In this document: one piece after another, positions 1-6,554 of the stretch
Layout of the letters: every line of letters begins with the position of its first letter
Position numbering within the stretch: position 1 is the stretch's first letter
Source of the DNA: an uncultured bacterium
GTDB taxonomy: Bacteria > Bacillota > Clostridia > Peptostreptococcales > Anaerovoracaceae
DNA: 22,787 nucleotides
Assembly: GCA_905214225.1 (NCBI GenBank)
Contig: CAJMLL010000038.1
Location: forward strand, 1-22,787
Reading direction: 5' to 3'
The notes under the pieces: generated by a model
Databases searched by the model: none
What the model was told of the DNA's origin: nothing
Seen by the model: the letters and a program-made list of their open reading frames with translations, nothing else
Program-made: the position numbers and the translations under genes

Positions 1-84
1 GTATTTTCTCAAACTGTAACAGTGAATGGTAGGTGCATTAGCTTTGACGCTTACGCCCGAACAAAAATTTCCTCTTCAAGGAGA

Positions 85-126
85 AAGCCGGCAGGGCTCA
101 CCTGGATGATGAACCGCTGCCGGCTT
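85..126 (-). terminator. Intrinsic terminator of the surface protein gene
   Basis: A perfect 10-bp inverted repeat (AAGCCGGCAG at 85-94, CTGCCGGCTT at 117-126) lies 64 bases past the stop codon at 190. The 22-base interior can fold further (GGTTCA with TGAGCC, one G-U pair). On the minus strand the stem is followed by TTTCTCCTT, an imperfect U-tract. The remaining bases from 1 to 84 show no gene or signal that I can support. Confidence 0.7.
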
Positions 127-189
127 CTGCACTGCAATGTGTTAACTTCTTTTTCTGCCGATCTTCTCTTTTCCGAGAAACTTCATCGG

Positions 190-2259
190 CTATTTAACGG
201 TTACAGCAACCTTCGTTCTGACACCGTTGGTACCAAGTACATATACGTTGCACTTTCCTGCTTTCAATGCCTTGACATTTCCGTTCTGATCTACACTGAT
301 GTTCTTTCCATCCTTAATGTAGAGATAGCGGTACATCGGGGCATGGCTCTTCTGCAGAATGGCATATCCGGAGTAAACACCCTTAACAGAAGGCTGAATC
401 TTATAGGTCTTTCCGATCTTCAGGGTTACCGCATTTTTCTTCACACTGACGTTCTTCACGTTGGTGTATGCTGCCTTCTTCGTCTTCAGCAGGTTTCCGG
501 CCGCAGAATGAACCGTAACGCTCTTCTTTACGATCTGCTTCTTTCCATCCTTGATCTGGTATGCTGCAACGTAGTACTTATATGCAGCGCCCTTTTTCAG
601 TCCGGAACGCTTGTACACTCTCGGAGAAGAGGCGGAGACATCTGCCACCTTCTTGAATGGGTGAACATTCTTATAGGTATTGCAGTACGCTTCATAGACA
701 AAGTATCCATCGACATTGGTCAGCGGTGTCCATGTAAATGTCTGCTCACTGCTGCCGTTGGCAATGACCTTCGGAAGCAGGATTCCCTTAACCTTCTTTA
801 CCGGATTTGGTGACGGGTTATTCTTTGTCCACTTTGCATAAAGGTCGATATCCTTATTTACCGGAGTATCAAAATCATATGCATTGGTATGCGCACTGTC
901 CGTGTACCAGCCGTTGAAGGTGTATCCGTCCTGTGTCGGATCCGCCGGCTGAGAAACCTTATTTCCATCCGCAACAGTCTGGGTGAAGTTATCCTGTCCG
1001 TTGGCCGGGTGGAAGGTGACGGTGTGCTCTTCGGTTGGAGTGGATGGAGTAACCGGAACGTACGGAGCGGAGTTCTTTTTCCACTGGGCATACAGAGTTA
1101 CATCCTTTTCATCGTCTGCATCGGTGAACTTATACGTGTCTCCCGGTTTATAAGATGTTCCTTTTCCATCTGCCTGAGTGTTCCATCCGGTGAGAGTATA
1201 TCCACTGTTCTGGAAGTTCAGCTCCTTCGCCGTCTGAAGTTTTTCCGATTCTTCACCCGGCTTCCATTTACCATCGGAAGTTACTTCAGAAGGCTGCGAT
1301 GTGTTGGAATTATATATAAGGTGAGATTTCTTCTTTATTGTAAGTGAACCATCCCAAATTTTTATATACAAATATCCCTCGGTGGTATCCCCTGCAACAT
1401 ATGAGATTGTTGCATTCTTTCCATTTTCTTCCTTACGCACATTTAATTGCTTTTGGAAGGTCAATTTACCATCAATCATTACTGACTTATTCTGTATTAC
1501 AAGCTCTGGGGATTTTTCAGTTGGCTGATATTGTCCCTGGATCGAATATACTCCTGGCTTTTCGCCTTTATCTGGGCGATCAAATGACAGCGTATAAGCA
1601 CTGTATTGATTAGGAGCGTCATTGTCAAACGTTTTTATATAAGTGACTTCAGGATCCTCTTCGCCTTCATATTTTGTTTGATTAGCAATTGAAATATTCA
1701 TTACTGATTTAATCTGATGACGAATTGTATCCGGTGCATAATCACGATCTCCTATTCCAATAATGTACTCAAACACAGTTCCCGGTCCAGTGACTTTGTT
1801 TGTATAATTTCCTTTTTCGTCCGTCATTAACGTGACATTTGGATCCTTTTTGAGTGTATTGATAATCACTTGTAAAAAATCCTGATCAGGAGTAACCGTA
1901 CCATAGTGCGGTCCATTATATGATTTATCCTTTGAGAAATAGTATATTCTGACATAATCTTTTCCTTCAACAAGTGATGGATCAACAGTAGCCCTTGGCA
2001 ATTCACTTTTACTATTCCAGCTTGTCTTTCCATCATAGAATTTATAAGAAGGGATTCCAGGACTGCCATCATTAGTCACATAATACTTCATTGAATCTGT
2101 CCCTTCTGCAGAACGCCGTATTTTGCCAGGACTATCGCCCCTCCCGGTCTCTTCTGCAGCAAACGAAATACTCGTAAAGCTGAACGCCATGGTGACGGCT
2201 GCCGCCAGGACGAGAACCAGTAATCGGTTCAGTCCCTTTCTCTTGTTCTCTCTTCTCAT
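190..2259 (-). CDS. Secreted modular surface protein with InlB-type repeats
   Basis: Predicted 689-residue secreted protein, probably an adhesin or other surface-exposed binding protein. The start at 2259 has GGAGG eight bases upstream; a longer reading frame from 2370 would run through the riboswitch and is rejected. Residues 1-35 form a signal peptide (basic start, hydrophobic core, AxA-like end before EETGRG). Residues about 53-333 are unlike anything I recognise and are encoded by AT-rich DNA. Two Listeria-Bacteroides (InlB B-type) repeats follow at about 348-395 and 410-478, each with a GW then a LYAQW or LYAKW ending. An FN3-like segment lies at about 490-586 and a Big2-like C-terminal domain at about 590-689, ending VAVTVK. 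No LPXTG motif, sorting tail or other wall anchor is visible, so attachment is unexplained. The upstream c-di-GMP riboswitch places it among genes switched with sessile or motile lifestyle. The exact binding partner is unknown. Confidence 0.88.
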   Translation of the reverse strand: MRRENKRKGLNRLLVLVLAAAVTMAFSFTSISFAAEETGRGDSPGKIRRSAEGTDSMKYYVTNDGSPGIPSYKFYDGKTSWNSKSELPRATVDPSLVEGKDYVRIYYFSKDKSYNGPHYGTVTPDQDFLQVIINTLKKDPNVTLMTDEKGNYTNKVTGPGTVFEYIIGIGDRDYAPDTIRHQIKSVMNISIANQTKYEGEEDPEVTYIKTFDNDAPNQYSAYTLSFDRPDKGEKPGVYSIQGQYQPTEKSPELVIQNKSVMIDGKLTFQKQLNVRKEENGKNATISYVAGDTTEGYLYIKIWDGSLTIKKKSHLIYNSNTSQPSEVTSDGKWKPGEESEKLQTAKELNFQNSGYTLTGWNTQADGKGTSYKPGDTYKFTDADDEKDVTLYAQWKKNSAPYVPVTPSTPTEEHTVTFHPANGQDNFTQTVADGNKVSQPADPTQDGYTFNGWYTDSAHTNAYDFDTPVNKDIDLYAKWTKNNPSPNPVKKVKGILLPKVIANGSSEQTFTWTPLTNVDGYFVYEAYCNTYKNVHPFKKVADVSASSPRVYKRSGLKKGAAYKYYVAAYQIKDGKKQIVKKSVTVHSAAGNLLKTKKAAYTNVKNVSVKKNAVTLKIGKTYKIQPSVKGVYSGYAILQKSHAPMYRYLYIKDGKNISVDQNGNVKALKAGKCNVYVLGTNGVRTKVAVTVK

Positions 2260-2267
2260 AGTAAATA

Positions 2268-2299
2268 CCTCCATTCTTGTTTTACAGTTACAGGAATGG
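2268..2299 (-). promoter_or_regulatory. Riboswitch expression platform hiding the ribosome binding site
   Basis: On the mRNA, CCATTC (2299-2294) is perfectly complementary to GAATGG (2276-2271). The second arm overlaps two bases of the GGAGG ribosome binding site (2272-2268). The first arm shares its CC with the UGCC that closes the riboswitch P1 stem (2301-2298). Closing P1 when ligand is bound would therefore break this hairpin and free the site. This predicts a translational ON switch. The pairing is seen in the sequence; its regulatory sense is inferred. Confidence 0.6.
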
Positions 2300-2382
2300 C
2301 AGCTGGCTGTCTTCCGGAACATATCGCTTAGAAACTCGGAAGACCCTGTAGTTTTGCGTCCCGGTCTCACGGCCGGTTTGCC
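2298..2382 (-). promoter_or_regulatory. Cyclic-di-GMP-I (GEMM-I) riboswitch aptamer
   Basis: The 85-base leader matches the GEMM-I consensus in order. It opens with GGCAAACC, then a GNRA loop (GTGA) closed by CCGGCC/GACCGG, then GGGACGCAAAAC. A P2 arm follows with a perfect 8-bp stem (GTCTTCCG and CGGAAGAC) around a roughly 20-base loop, and the aptamer ends AGCCAGCTGCC, whose UGCC pairs with the opening GGCA. In this RNA family a GNRA loop docks onto P2 and c-di-GMP is bound where P1, P2 and P3-equivalent helices meet. The placement directly before the start of a secreted surface protein is a classic context. Structure was judged by eye. Confidence 0.93.
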
Positions 2383-2503
2383 TTTTACATTTGACTGTAT
2401 TTGAGTGAACTATTTGAGAACAATGGTTAATAAATGATCAAAACAGATCGTTTGGTTACATGTATGATATCATAAACACTTAATCTTCACAATACATTTA
2501 TAA

Positions 2504-2531
2504 AGTATACATCTTTCCCCTATTCTTACAA
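2504..2531 (-). promoter_or_regulatory. Candidate promoter of the surface protein gene
   Basis: Minus-strand TTGTAA (2531-2526) and TATACT (2509-2504) are separated by 16 bases, in an AT-rich gap upstream of the riboswitch. This would give a leader of about 115 bases before the aptamer. A weaker alternative (TTGTTC, 18 bases, TACAGT) lies closer to the aptamer. The rest of 2383-2638 shows no gene. Confidence 0.35.
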
Positions 2532-2638
2532 TATGAAAATGACTTGACAGTATCGGGTATCTGTGACCTGTTTTCTGCTCTACCGTTCATCCCCGCATTA
2601 TTTTGCCTTGCTGATCACCTTTTGTCCAGAGAAGAATA

Positions 2639-2680
2639 ACAGCGGATCTCCAACCTCGCTCTGGCTGGGAAATCCGCTGT
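2639..2680 (-). terminator. Intrinsic terminator of the argH-fumC operon
   Basis: A perfect 9-bp inverted repeat (ACAGCGGAT at 2639-2647, ATCCGCTGT at 2672-2680) lies 30 bases past the stop at 2710. The 24-base interior contains a second stem (CCAGCC with GGTTGG, one wobble). The minus-strand RNA continues TTATTCTTCTC, a broken U-tract. Confidence 0.75.
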
Positions 2681-2709
2681 AATGATACTTTTATGTACTT
2701 GTCTTTCTA

Positions 2710-3333
2710 TCAGGTCAGGATCCACCAGATCACAAATCTCGCGAGCAGGAGGGATAGGATCAGCAGGATCAGCAGGCCCATGTACAGGGTCGCCCATCTT
2801 GCCCGGCTGATCTGTTCACCCTCGTAACGGGAAATCTGCAGCAGGTGCCAGGAATCGATGATGTTGACAACCGGAATGAACTGCAGTCCGATATGCAGAT
2901 TTCTCCGGCTGTTGCCGTCTCCGGTCGTCAGGGACGGAAGGCGCAGGATCAGGCCGACGGCGTTACTGATCGGCACGATATGCAGAATGCCGCAGATCAG
3001 AAAGGCCGCCCCGCTGACTTCCCACGCGCGGCACGTATGCCGGGAAACGATCAGCAGTGTTGCTGTCATTGCAAACGCCGCGCTGAGGAACGGAAACATG
3101 GCGATGTACAGTTCCATCACAGACAAGGCCCTGCGCGCCGACAGCGGCCTGCGTTTTCTCACATCATTGATGTTCAGCAGGACGCAGCTGATGGACGCAA
3201 TAATGCAGGGGATGACCGCCGCCGCAACATCGCGTGGATACTTGATTCCGGAGTTCAGATCCAGCGGCCACAGAAGGATCAGGAACGGAAAAACACCCAG
3301 CACCACTGACAGCCAGCTTATCCACTTTTTCAT
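2710..3333 (-). CDS. Five-span membrane protein of unknown function
   Basis: I do not recognise this 207-residue protein. It begins MKKWISWLS and has about five hydrophobic spans, near residues 9-27, 35-53, 76-98, 104-128 and 185-206. A long non-membrane stretch at about 130-180 holds SLTTGDGNSRR, a short hydrophobic segment (IPVVNIID) and a charged patch (RYEGEQISRAR). No catalytic or transport motif stands out. The start codon at 3333 has AGAGG upstream that overlaps the end of fumC, and only seven bases separate it from the fumC stop. Translation is therefore probably coupled to fumC and the gene belongs to the argH-fumC unit, being followed by a terminator. A link to malate, fumarate or arginine handling is suggested only by this position. 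Confidence 0.8.
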   Translation of the reverse strand: MKKWISWLSVVLGVFPFLILLWPLDLNSGIKYPRDVAAAVIPCIIASISCVLLNINDVRKRRPLSARRALSVMELYIAMFPFLSAAFAMTATLLIVSRHTCRAWEVSGAAFLICGILHIVPISNAVGLILRLPSLTTGDGNSRRNLHIGLQFIPVVNIIDSWHLLQISRYEGEQISRARWATLYMGLLILLILSLLLARFVIWWILT

Positions 3334-3340
3334 ACAGGGA

Positions 3341-4723
3341 TCACCTCTGATTCGGGTGGACCATGTTTTCCGGAACCACCCACGCGTCGAACTGCTCCGG
3401 CGTGACGAGATCCAGTTTCTGCGCGGCTTCTTTCAGTGTGAGATTTTCCTGGTACGCCAGCTTTGCAATTTTGGCGCTGTTTTCATAGCCGATGTGCGGG
3501 CTCAGGGCGGTGACCAGCATCAGGGATTTATTCAGATTCTCATTGATCTTTTCCATGTTCGGGCGGATTCCAGCGATGCAGTTCTTCCCGAAGGAATCCA
3601 TGGCATCGGCGAGAAGTCCGGCGGATTCCAGGAAATTATCAATCAGGACCGGCATAAACACGTTCAGCTCGTAATTTCCCTGAGACGCGGCGATTCCAAC
3701 GGCAGCATCATTTCCCATAACCTGTACAGCAACCATGGTGACGGCTTCGCACTGGGTCGGATTGACCTTTCCCGGCATGATGGAGCTTCCCGGTTCGTTC
3801 GCCGGGATAATCAGCTCTCCGATGCCGCAGCGCGGTCCGCTTGCCAGGAGGCGGACATCATTGGCAATCTTCATCAGATCGCAGGCCAGTGCCTTCATGG
3901 CGCCGTGTACGTAAACCAGGGCATCCTTGGAAGTCAGCGCCTGGAACTTGTTCTCTGCTGTTCTGAACTGGATTCCGGACAGTGCACTGATCTTCTCTGC
4001 AGACTTCACGGCAAAATCCGGATGTGCGTTCAGTCCGGTTCCTACTGCTGTTCCGCCCAGGGCCAGTTCTCTCAGGGACTCGGATGCTGCGGCGATCTGC
4101 TTCTCATCGTGATCCAGCATGGAGCGCCATCCGCTGATTTCCTGTCCCAGTGTAAGCGGTGTCGCGTCCTGAAGATGAGTTCTTCCTGTCTTCACCACGT
4201 CCATGTAGGCGTCTTCCTTCTCCTTCAGGAGATCCCGCAGTTTTCTGACGGCCGGAAGAAGCCGTGTCTCTACCGTTGTGAGGGCGGCGATATGCATGGC
4301 TGTCGGGAAGGTATCGTTGGAACTCTGCGAACAGTTGACGTGGTCGTTCGGATGCAGGAGCTGCTCCCCGGCAATTTCATTTCCTCTGTGAGCAATGACT
4401 TCATTAACGTTCATATTGGACTGGGTGCCGCTTCCGGTCTGGAAAATCACCAGCGGGAAGTTCCCGTCCAGCTTTCCTGCCAGAATGTCATCGCAGGCCT
4501 GACCGATCAGTTCTGCCCGTCTGCCGTCCAGCATGCCCAGCTCTTCATTTGCCTGTGCCGCGGCCTTCTTTAATATTGCGAATGCCCGGATAATCTCCTC
4601 AGGCATTTTCTTTTTTCCGATCTTAAAGTTCTCAAAACTTCTCTCTGTCTGCGCGCCCCAGTATTTATCTGCCGGAACACGTACTTCACCCATCGTATCA
4701 TGTTCGATTCTGTATCCGCTCAT
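3341..4723 (-). CDS. fumC: Class II fumarate hydratase
   Basis: Fumarase C converts fumarate to malate reversibly in the cytoplasm, without an iron-sulfur cluster. The 460 residues match the usual length of the family. Visible hallmarks are [14 protein letters not shown] at about 96-109, the [17 protein letters not shown] block at 128-144, the [11 protein letters not shown] block with His183, and the superfamily signature [11 protein letters not shown] at 312-322 carrying the flexible-loop serines. The start at 4723 follows AAGGGG at good spacing and gives the typical N-terminus leading to DTMGEVRVP. It lies 63 bases after argH and 7 bases before a membrane protein gene, all on the same strand with no terminator visible between. 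Aspartase is the main alternative in this superfamily, but the N-terminal and active-site segments favour fumarase. Confidence 0.93.
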   Translation of the reverse strand: MSGYRIEHDTMGEVRVPADKYWGAQTERSFENFKIGKKKMPEEIIRAFAILKKAAAQANEELGMLDGRRAELIGQACDDILAGKLDGNFPLVIFQTGSGTQSNMNVNEVIAHRGNEIAGEQLLHPNDHVNCSQSSNDTFPTAMHIAALTTVETRLLPAVRKLRDLLKEKEDAYMDVVKTGRTHLQDATPLTLGQEISGWRSMLDHDEKQIAAASESLRELALGGTAVGTGLNAHPDFAVKSAEKISALSGIQFRTAENKFQALTSKDALVYVHGAMKALACDLMKIANDVRLLASGPRCGIGELIIPANEPGSSIMPGKVNPTQCEAVTMVAVQVMGNDAAVGIAASQGNYELNVFMPVLIDNFLESAGLLADAMDSFGKNCIAGIRPNMEKINENLNKSLMLVTALSPHIGYENSAKIAKLAYQENLTLKEAAQKLDLVTPEQFDAWVVPENMVHPNQR

Positions 4724-4786
4724 TTTTCCCCTTTCTGACGCCCGCAGAATCCTGCAGGCGGAGCACCGAAACGGTGATTTTATGTT

Positions 4787-6181
4787 CTACTGCTCTTTCT
4801 GGATTTCCTCAAGCCAGTTTTTTCCAGTCTCAATCTGACGCGCAACCTCGGAAGGCGCTGTTCCTCCAAAGGACTTTCTCGCGTTTACACAGGCCGGAAT
4901 GCTGATGTCTCCCAGCGCATCTCTGGTCACGCGGCTGTCAATCGCCTGAAGCTGCTCATCCGTCAGATCGGAAAAGTCACAGTTTCCGTCTTCACAGAGT
5001 TTTACCATTCTGCCAACGATATTATGCGCCTCGCGGAAAGGAATGCCCTCCTGGGCCAGATGTTCCGCAATGTCCGTCGCGTTCAGGAATCCCTTATGCA
5101 GCTGTTTCTCGATCATATCCGTGCGCAGCTCTGTCTTTTCCAGCATATTCGCGAAAATCGCAACGCAGGCTTTCCATGTATCCACTGCGTCATACAGACC
5201 TTCCTTATCCTCCTGGAAGTCCTTATTATATGCAAGCGGCGTGCCCTTCATCGTGGTCAGAAGCTGCATCAGATCGCCGTAAACACGTCCGCACTTTCCT
5301 CTGATCAGCTCCGCCATGTCCGGATTCTTCTTCTGCGGCATAATGCTGCTGCCCGTGCAGTAACTGTCATCAATGGCAATGTAGCTGAACTCCGAGCTGT
5401 TCCACCAGACGAACTCCTCCGCCCATCTGGACAGATGCATCATGCTGATAGACGCATCACTCAGGAACTCCAGCGCATAATCTCTGTCACTGACGGAATC
5501 CATCGCATTCTCCGTCGGCGCACGAAATCCCAGCAGCTCAGCCGTGTAATGACGGTCCGTCGGGAATGTCGTGCCGGCCAGTGCACAGGCGCCCAGCGGG
5601 CAGAGATCCATTCTCTCATAGGTATCCAGAAGCCGCTCAATGTCCCGCTTGAACATCTGGAAATAGGCCATGAAGATGAAACCTGCCGTAATCGGCTGTG
5701 CGTGCTGGATATGCGTGAATCCAACGGTAATGCTGTCCTTATACTGATCTGCCTTCGACAAAATCACCTCTTCAAGGTGAATCAGTTCGCTGACGATTTC
5801 CCGGATCTGTTCTTTCAGATACAGGCGTCCGTCAACCTGGCACTGATCATTTCTGCTCCTTGCTGTGTGCAGCTTTTTGCCTGTCTCGCCGATGCGCTCG
5901 ATCAGGCGGCTTTCCACTGCCATGTGGATATCTTCATCATCCGCCGTAAAACTGATCTTTCCATCTTCGATGTCTTTCCGGATTCCTTCCAGGCCCTCAA
6001 TGATCTTCTGTGCCTCTTCATCTGTCACGATAGCCTGCTTCGCCAGCATTTTTACATGTGCAATGCTTCCGCGAATGTCTTCCTGGTACATTCTCTGATC
6101 AAATCCGATCGACGCATTGAACTTCTTCACCATGTCATCCATATCTTTATGGAACCGGCCTCCCCATAATGCCATTTTCAT
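4787..6181 (-). CDS. argH: Argininosuccinate lyase
   Basis: ArgH cleaves argininosuccinate into arginine and fumarate, the last step of arginine synthesis. The 464 residues match the family. It begins with the characteristic LWGGRF, and shows KLHTARSRNDQ at 103-113, the FTHIQHAQP segment with His160, and the fumarase/aspartase superfamily signature GSSIMPQKKNPD at 277-288 with Ser278-279. Two ATGs are available: the AGGGG site sits only 2 bases from the first (6181) but 8 bases from the second (6175), so MALWGGRF may be the real start. No argG, argF or other arginine gene is in the window. Its product fumarate is the substrate of FumC encoded next in the apparent operon. A strong promoter lies about 180 bases upstream. 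Confidence 0.95.
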   Translation of the reverse strand: MKMALWGGRFHKDMDDMVKKFNASIGFDQRMYQEDIRGSIAHVKMLAKQAIVTDEEAQKIIEGLEGIRKDIEDGKISFTADDEDIHMAVESRLIERIGETGKKLHTARSRNDQCQVDGRLYLKEQIREIVSELIHLEEVILSKADQYKDSITVGFTHIQHAQPITAGFIFMAYFQMFKRDIERLLDTYERMDLCPLGACALAGTTFPTDRHYTAELLGFRAPTENAMDSVSDRDYALEFLSDASISMMHLSRWAEEFVWWNSSEFSYIAIDDSYCTGSSIMPQKKNPDMAELIRGKCGRVYGDLMQLLTTMKGTPLAYNKDFQEDKEGLYDAVDTWKACVAIFANMLEKTELRTDMIEKQLHKGFLNATDIAEHLAQEGIPFREAHNIVGRMVKLCEDGNCDFSDLTDEQLQAIDSRVTRDALGDISIPACVNARKSFGGTAPSEVARQIETGKNWLEEIQKEQ

Positions 6182-6355
6182 TTCCCCTTTTTCTTATTCA
6201 CTCTTTATGCATAATTACATGCTGCGTTTTACTGTATTTCTGAAAGGCAGGATGATCCTCACTCTGCCCCGTAATGACAAAACTCATCTTTCATGAATGC
6301 TAAAGCCGTATCCGCGTATTCTGATTTCTTTTTACGCATCTGACGCGCATACGTA
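6182..6355 (-). promoter_or_regulatory. Long 5' leader of argH
   Basis: About 175 transcribed bases lie between the predicted promoter and argH. I recognise no riboswitch class or T-box motif in it. It holds a small hairpin (GGCAG to CTGCC, around 6255-6277) and, near argH, an AT-rich imperfect palindrome GCATGTAATTATGC (6209-6222), followed by a TGAATAAG half-site. These could be an ArgR-type operator, but the match is weak. Confidence 0.35.
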
Positions 6356-6361
6356 TCTTTT

Positions 6362-6390
6362 ATTATTGCATTTCAGGCGGCCTGTGTCAA
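6362..6390 (-). promoter_or_regulatory. Sigma-A-type promoter of argH-fumC
   Basis: Minus-strand TTGACA (6390-6385), a 17-base spacer and AATAAT (6367-6362). The -35 is perfect and the -10 has five of six consensus bases. It lies between the lysozyme terminator and argH, so it is well placed to drive the argH unit. Confidence 0.7.
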
Positions 6391-6425
6391 TTCAACAAAC
6401 GGTAAACTCATACTATACGGGAAGA

Positions 6426-6469
6426 AAGCCCTCTGCCATGGGAATTTCTTTTCCCAGAGCAGAGGGCTT
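6426..6469 (-). terminator. Intrinsic terminator of the lysozyme gene
   Basis: A perfect 11-bp inverted repeat (AAGCCCTCTGC at 6426-6436, GCAGAGGGCTT at 6459-6469) with an inner 5-bp stem (GGGAA with TTCCC). On the minus strand it is followed by TCTTCCC, so the U-tract is short. It lies 85 bases past the stop at 6555. Confidence 0.75.
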
Positions 6470-6554
6470 CTGTATCATCCTGTCTTATTTTCTGGCTGCC
6501 AGAATCCGGCGTCTGCCGGGGGATTCTTCAGCCCGGAATGTTCTTTCCTTCGGC

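Noticed and set aside
2260..2370. Extended start of the surface protein at 2370
   Set aside because: The extra 37 codons lie in the c-di-GMP riboswitch and would put Cys-rich sequence before the signal peptide; the start at 2259 has a good ribosome binding site.
2383..2450. TTTGAG repeats similar to the TTTAAG boxes
   Set aside because: Spacing is 10 and 13 bases and the sequence differs, so it does not fit the box found upstream of the two hydrolase genes.
2858..4573. Open reading frame of 571 codons on the plus strand
   Set aside because: It runs antisense to fumC and the membrane protein gene. It has no family resemblance, and long antisense frames arise here because the real genes seldom use TTA, CTA and TCA codons.
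5024..6169. Open reading frame of 381 codons on the plus strand
   Set aside because: Antisense to argH, which is certain from its motifs; no ribosome binding site or recognisable protein.
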